Shown here: piece after piece, positions 1 to 8,713 of the stretch
Layout: the number at the start of each line of letters is the position of its first letter
Position numbering within the stretch: the stretch's first letter is position 1
DNA from: Bog-950 sp044228435
GTDB taxonomy: Bacteria; Bacteroidota; Bacteroidia; Chitinophagales; LD1
NCBI GenBank assembly: GCA_044228435.1
Contig: JBGAUW010000002.1
Location: forward strand, 186,001 to 250,000
Length of the DNA stretch: 64,000 bases
Direction: 5' to 3'
Program-made: the position numbers and the translations under genes
Notes under the pieces: model-generated
The model's input: only the letters and a program-made list of their open reading frames with translations
Databases searched by the model: none
Told to the model about the DNA's origin: nothing

Positions 1-12
1 CATCCCTTTCCT

Positions 13-20
13 TATTTTCG
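13..20 (+). promoter_or_regulatory. Putative -7 promoter element
   Basis: TATTTTCG matches 7 of 8 positions of the Bacteroidota -7 element TAnnTTTG and lies 17 bases before the first start codon. The region where a -33 element would lie is cut off by the window edge. Confidence 0.4.
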
Positions 21-36
21 CGGCTTATTCCAACCT

Positions 37-2094
37 ATGAAAAAAATCTGCACCCTTGCTTTTATAGCGCTTTGCCAACTTTCGGCTTTTGCCGCCACAG
101 GCGATACTACTATAGTAGTGGCCCACAGCCTTTCTAACCTGGCTTCTCCCCCATCCAACGATGATGAATGGGTGGTTTTTCCCAATACAGCGGTAAACTA
201 CCAAAAGGTGTTTATGAAATTTACTCTGGGTTGCGGAACGCCTAACTGTTCGGGCTGGGATTATACGGTAAATGCATCGTTGGGTAAAAAAGATGGCACC
301 CTCGATTCATCAATTGTTGCTATCGATACTTTAACCCTCGATACCACCTGGAGTTTTTCAGATCACGTTAATTTTACAGAAGTGGGCCGTTTAATAACCC
401 CTTATGGCACCTACATGGCCAACGGTAGCAACGGATTTAACAACAGCTGGACGCACCCTTATTATTATGAATTGACCGATTACGCCGCCTTACTAAAAGA
501 TTCGGTAAATGTACGCGTGCATTATGATGGCTGGTCGGATGCGTTTAGCGCCCGTATTGAATTTATTTTTGTTGAAGGGCCACCCACGCGAACGGTTCAA
601 AATGTGCAGCAAATTTACAACACCTACGTGGGCTATGCCAACAGCACCGATTTTGAAAATGGAACCCCGGCAAAAACTTTCGCAATCAATCCAAATGTTA
701 CTTCGGCCAAAGTGAATGTGATTATGACGGGGCATGGCTCGCAGGGCGAATTCGACCCGCATTATTTTCATGTTAAAATAAACGGTGCCGAAATTTACCA
801 GCATATATTATGGAAAGATGATTGCGATTATAACCCCGTAGCACCACAAGGAGGCACCTGGATTTTTGCACGGGCCAATTGGTGCCCCGGCGAAAAAGTG
901 CCGATGTACGAAGTAGATATAACCCCGTACATTACCCCCGGCCAAAACGTAACGGTAGATTTGGATTTTGATGATTTTACCATTCAAAATGGCGAAACGG
1001 CTGGCTACGGTCTATCGGCTCACTTGATTACCTACACCTCGCAGCAAAATAACGATGTAATGATGGAGGAGATTATTGCCCCTAACAGCGATAAACCCTA
1101 CCTGCACTGGAACCCCATTTGCACCCAGCCTAAGGTTAAAATTAAAAACACCGGCAAACAGCCGCTTACCCATGCCGATATTAAGTATTGGGTAAAAGGC
1201 GGTAATTACTGGTATTACGAATGGACCGGTAACCTGCCACCGTTTGAATCGGAATTGGTTACCCTGCCCGCTTTTGACTGGAGCGGCATGGATAGCAGCA
1301 ACCAGTTTTATGCCGAGGTAAGCTGGCCTAATGGTGTGCCCGATGAGTATAGCTACAACAATAAGTTACAATCATCCTTTATTGCTACCCCCAAACTGGA
1401 TTCAGTATTTTATATAAACCTAAAAACCAACAACCGCCCCGAAGAGAACTGGTATTTGGTGCAGACAGAAACCGGCGATACCATAAGCGCTAAAACGTTT
1501 ACCGCTACCAATACCATCCACCGCGATACCCTGCGCCTGCAACCCGGTAGCTATAGTTTTGATTTGTACGATTACGATGCTAATAACTGGGGTTGCGGCG
1601 ATGGCCTTAAGTTTTTCCTAAACCAGCAAGACCCACCCTGCCCTACTAACTCAGCCTGCTACGAAACCACAGGGCTTATAAGCTTACGTAAATTAAATAA
1701 TACGCTTATTAAAAACTTTACCAGTGAGTTTGGCGCCAACATTCACTACGAATTTACAGTGGGCTATACACTGGGCAACAATCCACCCAAAACAGCGCCT
1801 ACCGAACCGGTACATACTACAGCAATTGAAGTGGTAGAAAATAATGTAGCCGATATGAATGTGTATCCTAACCCGGCTAACGACCAGTTTAGCATAGAAG
1901 TTAACCTGAGCAAACAAACTTCCGGTTTTATTACCATTACCGACGTAATGGGCCGCGAAGTTCGCCGCATTACCACCGATAACTCTACCCACAACCAGGT
2001 AATGCTTAAAGCTGCCGACTTTGCCAAAGGCTTATACTTTGTAACCTTTAATGCTAAAGGCGTGAAAATTTGCAAGAAACTAATAGTGCAGTAG
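37..2094 (+). CDS. Secreted PNGase F-like protein with T9SS sorting domain
   Basis: Probable exported amidase of the peptide-N-glycosidase F fold, which in characterised members removes N-glycans from glycoprotein asparagines. A signal peptide covers residues 1-20. The PNGase F N- and C-type beta-sandwiches follow: GWDYT (73-77, Asp75 at the position of the catalytic Asp), ITPY (120-123), TGHGSQGEFD (231-240, with a Glu near the second catalytic acid) and NWCPG (281-285). After a middle beta-rich region comes a T9SS type A sorting domain, from VYPNP near residue 608 to the end, so the protein probably crosses the outer membrane by type IX secretion. At 685 aa it is about twice the size of Elizabethkingia PNGase F; the extra length is the middle region and sorting domain. 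Its exact glycan substrate cannot be told. Confidence 0.8.
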   Translation: MKKICTLAFIALCQLSAFAATGDTTIVVAHSLSNLASPPSNDDEWVVFPNTAVNYQKVFMKFTLGCGTPNCSGWDYTVNASLGKKDGTLDSSIVAIDTLTLDTTWSFSDHVNFTEVGRLITPYGTYMANGSNGFNNSWTHPYYYELTDYAALLKDSVNVRVHYDGWSDAFSARIEFIFVEGPPTRTVQNVQQIYNTYVGYANSTDFENGTPAKTFAINPNVTSAKVNVIMTGHGSQGEFDPHYFHVKINGAEIYQHILWKDDCDYNPVAPQGGTWIFARANWCPGEKVPMYEVDITPYITPGQNVTVDLDFDDFTIQNGETAGYGLSAHLITYTSQQNNDVMMEEIIAPNSDKPYLHWNPICTQPKVKIKNTGKQPLTHADIKYWVKGGNYWYYEWTGNLPPFESELVTLPAFDWSGMDSSNQFYAEVSWPNGVPDEYSYNNKLQSSFIATPKLDSVFYINLKTNNRPEENWYLVQTETGDTISAKTFTATNTIHRDTLRLQPGSYSFDLYDYDANNWGCGDGLKFFLNQQDPPCPTNSACYETTGLISLRKLNNTLIKNFTSEFGANIHYEFTVGYTLGNNPPKTAPTEPVHTTAIEVVENNVADMNVYPNPANDQFSIEVNLSKQTSGFITITDVMGREVRRITTDNSTHNQVMLKAADFAKGLYFVTFNAKGVKICKKLIVQ

Positions 2095-2176
2095 GTTGTT
2101 AAGTTCTGAAGAAATACTCCCGCAGATGTCTCCGCCTCGGGACTCTGCGGCCCAAAAAGTTCAGCGCTAAATACTG

Positions 2177-2237
2177 CCGCAGATGTCTCTTTGTGTAAGT
2201 GCTCGCTTAGAGCAATTGCACAAAGAGACATCTGCGG
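2177..2237. repeat. Long inverted repeat in intergenic region
   Basis: Two perfect 19-base arms (2177-2195 and 2219-2237, CCGCAGATGTCTCTTTGTG and its complement) enclose a 23-base loop that itself holds a TGCTC/GAGCA stem. Part of the left arm (CGCAGATGTCTC) also occurs in direct orientation at about 2121-2132. It could end the preceding transcript, but no T-tract follows, so a dispersed palindromic element is equally likely. Confidence 0.65.
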
Positions 2238-2359
2238 GGTAATAGTAGCACTCTTATTTAAAAAAGCGCTATTCGCAAAATAAAAACTTCGGAAGTCTTA
2301 GCCGCTTACTTTATTTACAGAAATAGAATTTCTTTGCGCTGATTTAAACCCCGGCATAA

Positions 2360-4804
2360 ATGAAATTTTCAATTCTGTTTAAGGCACTTGTGGCAATCGC
2401 CTTTTTATTTCCATTCTTAGGGTCTACCGCCCAGGATTCATCCATCTGCTATCTGCGTGATGAAACAGGCCGTGTGCGTGAGCACAACGTAGACTTTACA
2501 AAAATGGCCCTGGATGTAAAGTTTGACGTAACTACCGGAACCGTTTTTGGCAATGTAAAATATACTTTTAAGCCTATACAGTTTGTTGTAGACACCGTTT
2601 ACCTGAATGCCCCGGATATTAAAGTGAAACAGGTTTTGTTTGAAGGAAAAGAAACGCCTTTTACCAAAGATAGCGCTGGACTTACCATAAAATTTTTACA
2701 GCCCGTTGACTGGAACAAGGAATATAAGTTAGAGATAAACTACGAAGCCACACCGCGCAAAGGTTTATACTTTATAGGCTGGAATGTAAATGCTAAAAAC
2801 ACTGAAAACGACAACTACTTTACCCGCAAACAGATTTGGACTCAGGGCCAGGGCATTGATAACCGCCACTGGATACCCTGCTACGATGATGTAAATGATA
2901 AATTGATTACCGAAACGTTTATAACCTTCGATAGCAGCTATACGGTAATAAGCAATGGCACGCTAAAAGAAAAAAAGAAGAATGCTAACGGTACCGCTAC
3001 CTGGCACTACGCCATGAACAAACCTATGGTGCCTTACCTGATAATGCTGGCTATAGATAAATTTGCTTATAAGGATTATAAAAGCAAAAACGGAATGGTT
3101 AGCAGGCAATACTACTATGCCGATAAACCACAAACGGTTGCCCCCACCTATGCCTACAGTACCGAAATGATGGATTGGCTGGTAAATGAAACCGGTGTGG
3201 CTTACCCCTGGTTAACGTATTGCAACGTACCGGTGCAGGATTTTATGTACGGCGCTATGGAAAACACAACTGCCACTGTTTATGGCGATTTTTATTTAAA
3301 TGATAGCCGCTGCATTTTAGAGCGGGGCTATACCGGTACCAATGCGCACGAGCTTACCCACCAGTGGTTTGGCGATTACATTACCGAGTATAGCGCACAA
3401 CACCACTGGCTGCACGAAAGCTTTGCCACTTATTACAGTAAGCAATTTTTGCACAGCGTATGGGGCGAAGATTATTACCAATGGGCAAAACGCGGCGAAG
3501 CATACCAGGCCATAAATGCCGATAGGGCCGACCGCTACCCGGTGGCGCATAGCAGAGGTGGCTCGGCAAGGCATTACCCTAAGGGTAGCTTTGTAATTGA
3601 TATGTTGCGCTATGTAGTAGGCGATTCGGTGTATAAGCGCTGTGTTACCAACTACCTTAAAAAGCATGCTTACAGCAATGTAAGTAACCACGATTTTATG
3701 TATGCCTTTATGGAAACCGCCGGTGTAAACCTGGATTGGTTTTTCGACCAATGGGTTTACCGCGCAGGCATACCTAACTACGAGGTAAGCTATGAAAGAC
3801 AGGCCGACCGGGTGGCATTTTTTGTAAGCCAGGTGCAAAAAACAGATGAGCTAACAGGCCTTTTTAAAATGCCAGTAGTATTCGAAGTGCACTTTAAAGA
3901 TGGCTCGGCCTCGATAAAAAAAGAATGGCTTAGCCGCGCCTTTGATACAGTTTACATATCGGCGCCGGCGGGCAAACAAATTGACTACACGCTTTTTGAC
4001 CCGGCAGGTAATGTGCTTAAAACAGTTGACTTTAAAAAGAGCTACGAGGAATCAACCGCACAGGCAGAGAAAGCTAAAAACATGATTGACCGGTATGATG
4101 CGCTAACAGCATTACGCGATTTTGAAATTGACAAGAAACGCGACTTATTGGTTAAACTATATAGCAAAGAAACTTTCACTCAAAGCAAGGGTGAAATCAT
4201 CATGCAGCTATCGAAGGATAAAAATGAATCTTCTATTGCTATTCTTAAACGCGCGCTTAACGACCAGGATTTTTTAGTGCGCCGGGCAGTAGTTGATAAT
4301 GTGGATGAAATACACGAAAGCCTTTTACCGGGCGTAGAAAAACTACTTACCGATAGCAGTTATGTTACTATAGAAACTACCCTCCGTAAGCTGTATAAGC
4401 TTTACCCCGCTAACCGACAAAAATATTTTGAAACAACTAAAGGGGTAAGGGGCTTAAACGATAACGTGCTAACCACGTGGCTGGAACTAAACAGCAAGGA
4501 GGCCGGAGATAGCAATACTACGTTTCAAAAACAGCTGGTAAAGTACACCTCTAACCAATATGAGTTTCGTACGCGCGTAAAAGCTATGGAAACTTTAGAG
4601 CGATTAAGCTACTGCGATGAAGAACTGATTAAAAACCTTTTCGATGCATGCCTTAACTCTAACGGGCGCTTAGCCAACCCTGCCAGCCGTGTACTAAAAT
4701 CGCTGGTAAAAAAAGAGGGCAATATGCAAATGGCTAAAGGCATATACTCGCTTAACGCCTGGAAAGACTGGCAGAAAGCAATATTGGAAAAGCAGTTACA
4801 GTAA
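2360..4804 (+). CDS. M1 family aminopeptidase (gluzincin), exported
   Basis: Zinc aminopeptidase that releases N-terminal amino acids from peptides, probably in the periplasm or on the surface. A signal peptide covers residues 1-24, followed by the M1 N-terminal beta domain (about 40-230). The catalytic domain has the exopeptidase motif GAMEN (298-302) and HELTH (330-334), with the third zinc ligand Glu353 exactly 18 residues after the second His, the canonical HEXXH-x18-E spacing. The C-terminal third (about 570-814) is helical and HEAT-like, with segments resembling repeat units. All catalytic residues are present and the length is normal for a bacterial M1 enzyme. It ends 5 bases before a convergent gene. 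Confidence 0.92.
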   Translation: MKFSILFKALVAIAFLFPFLGSTAQDSSICYLRDETGRVREHNVDFTKMALDVKFDVTTGTVFGNVKYTFKPIQFVVDTVYLNAPDIKVKQVLFEGKETPFTKDSAGLTIKFLQPVDWNKEYKLEINYEATPRKGLYFIGWNVNAKNTENDNYFTRKQIWTQGQGIDNRHWIPCYDDVNDKLITETFITFDSSYTVISNGTLKEKKKNANGTATWHYAMNKPMVPYLIMLAIDKFAYKDYKSKNGMVSRQYYYADKPQTVAPTYAYSTEMMDWLVNETGVAYPWLTYCNVPVQDFMYGAMENTTATVYGDFYLNDSRCILERGYTGTNAHELTHQWFGDYITEYSAQHHWLHESFATYYSKQFLHSVWGEDYYQWAKRGEAYQAINADRADRYPVAHSRGGSARHYPKGSFVIDMLRYVVGDSVYKRCVTNYLKKHAYSNVSNHDFMYAFMETAGVNLDWFFDQWVYRAGIPNYEVSYERQADRVAFFVSQVQKTDELTGLFKMPVVFEVHFKDGSASIKKEWLSRAFDTVYISAPAGKQIDYTLFDPAGNVLKTVDFKKSYEESTAQAEKAKNMIDRYDALTALRDFEIDKKRDLLVKLYSKETFTQSKGEIIMQLSKDKNESSIAILKRALNDQDFLVRRAVVDNVDEIHESLLPGVEKLLTDSSYVTIETTLRKLYKLYPANRQKYFETTKGVRGLNDNVLTTWLELNSKEAGDSNTTFQKQLVKYTSNQYEFRTRVKAMETLERLSYCDEELIKNLFDACLNSNGRLANPASRVLKSLVKKEGNMQMAKGIYSLNAWKDWQKAILEKQLQ

Positions 4805-4809
4805 GTAGT

Positions 4810-5223
4810 TCAGTCAGTCGAAATATTTTCCAAAATAGTTTCCTTCTCTTCCTGCTCGCGTGCGGTGCAGGTTTCAATTAACTCAATTCTGCTTTTCAAT
4901 TCTCTTAATTTATCCTGGCAGGCCTGTTCAACAGTTCTGCCATCTTCCATCAAGTCTTTTTGATTTGAACCCAGGGATATTTCTGCCAACAAGGTTAACG
5001 GACGAAACCTATCTACTGTATAAGGCTTTTCTAATAATTCTATAACCGGTTCAATCACGTAATAGGCAGCTTCAAACAAACCGCCCTGCACTATTACATT
5101 ATTATCAAGCCTCCAGTAAGCTTTATCTCTATCCTCTTCCGCTTTTGCATTAAGTGCCGAAATGGCATGCGGAACATGATCAGCAAAACCCATTAAGATT
5201 TTAATTTTCGACCAATCTGTCAT
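4810..5223 (-). CDS. Small helical protein of unknown function
   Basis: This 137-aa protein was not recognised. It has no signal peptide or membrane segment and is mostly amphipathic helix, with a highly charged C-terminal stretch (LRELKSRIELIE, then REQEEKE) that may form a coiled coil. Its ATG lies only 3 bases after the stop of the upstream TonB receptor, so the two are almost certainly co-transcribed. A cytoplasmic accessory role is therefore possible, but nothing in the sequence indicates a reaction. Confidence 0.6.
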   Translation of the reverse strand: MTDWSKIKILMGFADHVPHAISALNAKAEEDRDKAYWRLDNNVIVQGGLFEAAYYVIEPVIELLEKPYTVDRFRPLTLLAEISLGSNQKDLMEDGRTVEQACQDKLRELKSRIELIETCTAREQEEKETILENISTD

Positions 5224-5226
5224 AAA

Positions 5227-7446
5227 CTATTGTAGCGTATACCTTAATCCAATATAACCTTTTATCCCCTGTATAGGCGCATAATTATAACTGGGATCGA
5301 AGGTATAGCCGTTGGGATTATCTACAGTAACCTCTTTATTAAACGGGTCATTCGGACGAAGTATAGGGTTTTTAGGAATGAAGTTCAGCAGGTTCTTTGC
5401 GCCCGCAAAAACTTCAAAACCCTTCTTCAACTTTTCGGTAAACTGCAAATTCATTATACAAAACCACGGCGATTTTTCGGGCCTGAAATCGTTAGGCACC
5501 ACAGGCAAATACATAGGGCTGGTAACCTTGCCGGTATAATCAATACTTAATCCTATTTTATTAAAGGTATAGCTTGCCGTATAGTTAGCTGTAAAATTAG
5601 GGGCATGCAGTTGTGGCATACGCACCTTATTTTCTACCTGGTACACCTGCATATAAGTAGCGCCTATCAATATTTTTAAGCCATTGGTAAAATTAAAATC
5701 AACGTTGGCCGAGGCACCGGCGCTTACGGCGTAACCCTTCAGGTTATCGTAAATAATTTTTTTAGGGTCGGTATTAAAGTCGGCTACAATTTTATTGGTA
5801 AAGTAGGTATAAAAGCCACTTACATCAAAGCCTACAAAGCCTGCCTTATGTTGTATGGCCGTGTTGTAATTAAGGTTCACGTTCCAGCTTTGCTCAGGCC
5901 TTAACTTCTCGGTAATTACAACCTGCCGCGCACCTGTTAAGGCAGCATGGTCTTCGGTAAATAAATTCACTACCCTAAAGCCATTACCGCCACTAAGGCG
6001 GATGGTGTGGTTTTTATGTGGTAAACATTTAAATGCCAGGCGCGGAGAGAAAATACTGCCGTGCGCATTGTGGTATTCGTAGCGTAAGCCACCCAATATA
6101 GTAGTGGTTTTATGCACTCTCCATTCTACCTGCGTAAATATGCCGGGCAGGAAAGTATACGAGGGTTTATTTTTTACCAGGTCGGCGGCAGTGGTCGCCG
6201 GTGTATTATCATCGTAATAAACAAAGTGGAACGGTAGGCCTGCCAGTAACGAGAAGCGGTTAATGGTCTTGTTCCAGCGCAGCTGGGCAAAGGCCACATG
6301 CTGCTTAGCCTGGTATTTTATAGTGCCATAATAACTATCCTGAAAGTGAAAGTTGTAAGAATAATCAATAAAAAAACTTTCGCGCACCGGTAACTGATAC
6401 ACACCTATCGCCTCTACCCGCTGGGTGTAGATACTTTCGCCATATATACTGTCGCTTCCTCTAAACTCTTTCGTCCATTGCATTTCGCCGCCGTAGCGGT
6501 TCTCATATATATATCTAAGCGCCAACGTAGCCTGCCTGCCATTAGTTCGGGTAAAGTTCCATTTATTAAAAACCGAAACACGGTTTTGCAGGGTTACATC
6601 GGTAAAGTTATCGTGGTTTACATCCCACTTAAATAAAAAGTTGTAGTAGTTCACTCCTATTAATGTTTGTGCGCGTTTCATTTTAAAGGCCACTCCAAGG
6701 TCGGTATTAAACTCGCCGGCGCTGGTAGCAGTTTGCTCAATTTTTAAGCGTGGCGAGTTTTCGGGTGAGTTGGTAATTACATTTACCAAACCTGCCACAG
6801 CCTCGCTTCCATATAAAGTAGAAGCCGGGCCCTTTACTACTTCTATGCGCTTTACCATACTTTGCGGTATACCCATCAGGCCATACACGGTTGCTAACGA
6901 TGAAACTATAGGCATACCATCAATCAATATCATGGTATAAGGCCCCTCCATACCATTTATATGAATATCGCCGGTGTTGCACACATTGCAGTTTAACTGC
7001 GGTTGCACCCCGTTTATCATATTCATAGCTTCGAAAATATTAGGCGCCGGATTTTTACGAAAAAGTTTGGCTGAGTAAACCTCTACGGGTATCGGCGATT
7101 CGGCACGGGTAGCTTCTTGCATGGTTCCGCTTATTACCACCTCGCTTAAACTATTGGCGGTAGGCTGTAACGCAATACTGTAAAACGCCTTACCATCTTT
7201 TAATAGTATAGTATCTGCCTTATAACCAAGGCTGGAAATAATAAGTGTATCGGTATTTTTTGCGCTTAAAGCAAAATTGCCGCGCTCATCGGTTGTAGCG
7301 CCGCTGGTGGTACTAGCTATCTGCACATTGGCAAAGGCTACACCTTCGCCGCTATTGGCATCTTTTACATTTCCCTTTACAACAACCTGAGCCCCGGCAC
7401 TCAATCCCCAAAAAAACATTAAAACAGCAAGTATATTTCGATGCAC
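5227..7446 (-). CDS. TonB-dependent outer-membrane receptor
   Basis: Outer-membrane active transporter powered by TonB. A signal peptide (1-19) precedes a carboxypeptidase-D regulatory-like beta-sandwich (about 22-95), then a plug domain (about 110-230) with the usual signature IEVVKGPASTLYGSEAVAG near residues 201-219, and a beta-barrel to the C-terminus. The plug carries a Cys pair, NCNVCNTGD (Cys153 and Cys156), just before the DGMPI segment. Such a CxxC in the plug is unusual and could bind a metal or form a disulfide. The gene is divergent from the imelysin/HTTM operon across a shared intergenic region with three operator-like palindromes, one of them 12 bases from this start codon. This suggests metal-responsive control and a metal-chelate ligand; the ligand itself is inferred only. 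Confidence 0.88.
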   Translation of the reverse strand: MHRNILAVLMFFWGLSAGAQVVVKGNVKDANSGEGVAFANVQIASTTSGATTDERGNFALSAKNTDTLIISSLGYKADTILLKDGKAFYSIALQPTANSLSEVVISGTMQEATRAESPIPVEVYSAKLFRKNPAPNIFEAMNMINGVQPQLNCNVCNTGDIHINGMEGPYTMILIDGMPIVSSLATVYGLMGIPQSMVKRIEVVKGPASTLYGSEAVAGLVNVITNSPENSPRLKIEQTATSAGEFNTDLGVAFKMKRAQTLIGVNYYNFLFKWDVNHDNFTDVTLQNRVSVFNKWNFTRTNGRQATLALRYIYENRYGGEMQWTKEFRGSDSIYGESIYTQRVEAIGVYQLPVRESFFIDYSYNFHFQDSYYGTIKYQAKQHVAFAQLRWNKTINRFSLLAGLPFHFVYYDDNTPATTAADLVKNKPSYTFLPGIFTQVEWRVHKTTTILGGLRYEYHNAHGSIFSPRLAFKCLPHKNHTIRLSGGNGFRVVNLFTEDHAALTGARQVVITEKLRPEQSWNVNLNYNTAIQHKAGFVGFDVSGFYTYFTNKIVADFNTDPKKIIYDNLKGYAVSAGASANVDFNFTNGLKILIGATYMQVYQVENKVRMPQLHAPNFTANYTASYTFNKIGLSIDYTGKVTSPMYLPVVPNDFRPEKSPWFCIMNLQFTEKLKKGFEVFAGAKNLLNFIPKNPILRPNDPFNKEVTVDNPNGYTFDPSYNYAPIQGIKGYIGLRYTLQ

Positions 7447-7457
7447 CTTGAATAAAT

Positions 7458-7473
7458 TTTAGACAAATCTAAA
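7458..7473. promoter_or_regulatory. Operator-like palindrome, copy 1
   Basis: TTTAGA-CAAA-TCTAAA lies 12 bases upstream of the TonB receptor start on the minus strand. It overlaps a perfect minus-strand -7 element (TAGATTTG at 7464-7471), so a protein bound here would block that promoter. It shares its arms with the copies at 7547 and 7613. Confidence 0.6.
7464..7471 (-). promoter_or_regulatory. Putative -7 element for the TonB receptor
   Basis: On the minus strand this reads TAGATTTG, a perfect TAnnTTTG match, buried in operator copy 1. No TTG is seen at the ideal -33 spacing. Confidence 0.45.
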
Positions 7474-7546
7474 ATAATATTTTGAACGACCGCATACATT
7501 AAACTCAGGCGAATGGCTATTTGTTAAAAAGGGCTGATAAAAATCA

Positions 7547-7563
7547 TTTAGATTTTGTCTAAA
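7547..7563. promoter_or_regulatory. Operator-like palindrome, copy 2
   Basis: TTTAGA-TTTTG-TCTAAA, extended by one matching base on each side (A...T). It ends 5 bases before the -33 TTG of the rightward promoter, so a bound regulator would touch that promoter. Confidence 0.6.
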
Positions 7564-7568
7564 TAAAT

Positions 7569-7598
7569 TTGGATAATCGCGTTTGGCTGATAGATTTG
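7569..7598 (+). promoter_or_regulatory. Promoter of the metal-uptake operon
   Basis: TTG at 7569-7571, a 19-base spacer and TAGATTTG at 7591-7598 match the Bacteroidota consensus fully. The predicted transcript start near 7605 falls between operator copies 2 and 3, a layout typical of a repressed promoter. Confidence 0.7.
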
Positions 7599-7612
7599 CA
7601 CCACGACAACTA

Positions 7613-7629
7613 TTTAGACTTAATCTAAA
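7613..7629. promoter_or_regulatory. Operator-like palindrome, copy 3
   Basis: TTTAGA-CTTAA-TCTAAA lies just downstream of the predicted start of transcription and 16 bases before the first start codon of the operon. Confidence 0.6.
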
Positions 7630-7645
7630 CAACCAAAAACACACA

Positions 7646-8701
7646 ATGAAAAAACTAACGATTCCCGTTTTACTAGCCATTTTTATTCTTAGCATCCAAT
7701 CCTGCAAAAAGGACGATAATAAGTCTTACGACGTACCCACAACCTACAATTTCAGCAATGTGGATTATAGCGGACAGACTACCCGAATTAAAATGATAGA
7801 CGTATTGGTGGCCGAAGTGCGCAAAGGCAGCACCACCCAACTAAACGGCCCATGGCTGTTGGACCTTTACAGCAATACAAACAACCCCTTCCCTAACGAT
7901 ACACTCAACCTTAACACCTCGGGCAAGCAGTTGAAAAATAAAACCTTTCTTACCGAACAGTCGGTGATAGAAAACTGGCTAAGCGAGGCGGCCACCAGCA
8001 GTCTTAGCAATGCTAATACTGCTACAGTGGGAAACGTAGGTACTCTGGTTAACGGAGCCAATAAAATATTAGTAGATGCCACAGGTAAAGAGTATAAAGA
8101 AGCCATTGAAAAAGGTTTGCAGGGAGCTTTGATATACTACCAAATTACAGCCGTATACCTTAGCGAGGACCAGATTGGCGCGCAGGTAGCAATAGGCGAC
8201 CGTCAGCACCATTGGGATGAGGCTTTTGGATATTACGGGGTGCCTGTAGATTATCCAACTAACACGAGCGGCCTTAAACACGTAGGAAAATATTGTAACG
8301 ACCGCAACGCTCTGTTACAAAACGGCACCGCCACTATGAACGCCTTTTTGAAAGGCCGCGCAGCCATTAATAACAACGATAACGGAACCGTTACTGAGCA
8401 GGTAGCCATTATACGTGATAATATTGAGCGCGGATGGGCAGGTACAGCTGTACACTACCTGAACGGAGCCCTGGCAAACATTGGTACTGATGGCCCCCGC
8501 CATCATAATCTTTCCGAGGCTTACTTTATTATTAAGGCCTTAAAATATAATCCCACTAAAAAGGTTACCGATGCACAGATTCAAACACTTCTTAGCTATT
8601 TTGGCACCGATTTCTATTCGGTAACAACCACTAACCTGCAGGCAGCTAAAGATTTGCTGAGCACTATTTACGGGTTTGATGCCGTAAAGGACCAACTATA
8701 A
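7646..8701 (+). CDS. DUF4856-type lipoprotein
   Basis: Probable periplasm-facing lipoprotein of the DUF4856 family, which in many Bacteroidota sits next to imelysin and TonB receptor genes; its biochemical role is not known. The start chosen is the ATG giving MKKLTIPVLL followed by the lipobox SIQSC (Cys20). An upstream in-frame ATG at 7583 would place 21 non-signal residues before it and lies upstream of the predicted transcript start, so it is rejected. The mature protein (351-aa precursor) is mixed helical and contains DRQHHWDEAFGYYG around the middle, with a His-His-Trp-Asp-Glu cluster that could bind metal. It is the first gene of a six-gene rightward operon and would respond to the flanking operators. 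Confidence 0.8.
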   Translation: MKKLTIPVLLAIFILSIQSCKKDDNKSYDVPTTYNFSNVDYSGQTTRIKMIDVLVAEVRKGSTTQLNGPWLLDLYSNTNNPFPNDTLNLNTSGKQLKNKTFLTEQSVIENWLSEAATSSLSNANTATVGNVGTLVNGANKILVDATGKEYKEAIEKGLQGALIYYQITAVYLSEDQIGAQVAIGDRQHHWDEAFGYYGVPVDYPTNTSGLKHVGKYCNDRNALLQNGTATMNAFLKGRAAINNNDNGTVTEQVAIIRDNIERGWAGTAVHYLNGALANIGTDGPRHHNLSEAYFIIKALKYNPTKKVTDAQIQTLLSYFGTDFYSVTTTNLQAAKDLLSTIYGFDAVKDQL

Positions 8702-8713
8702 CAACTGATACAC

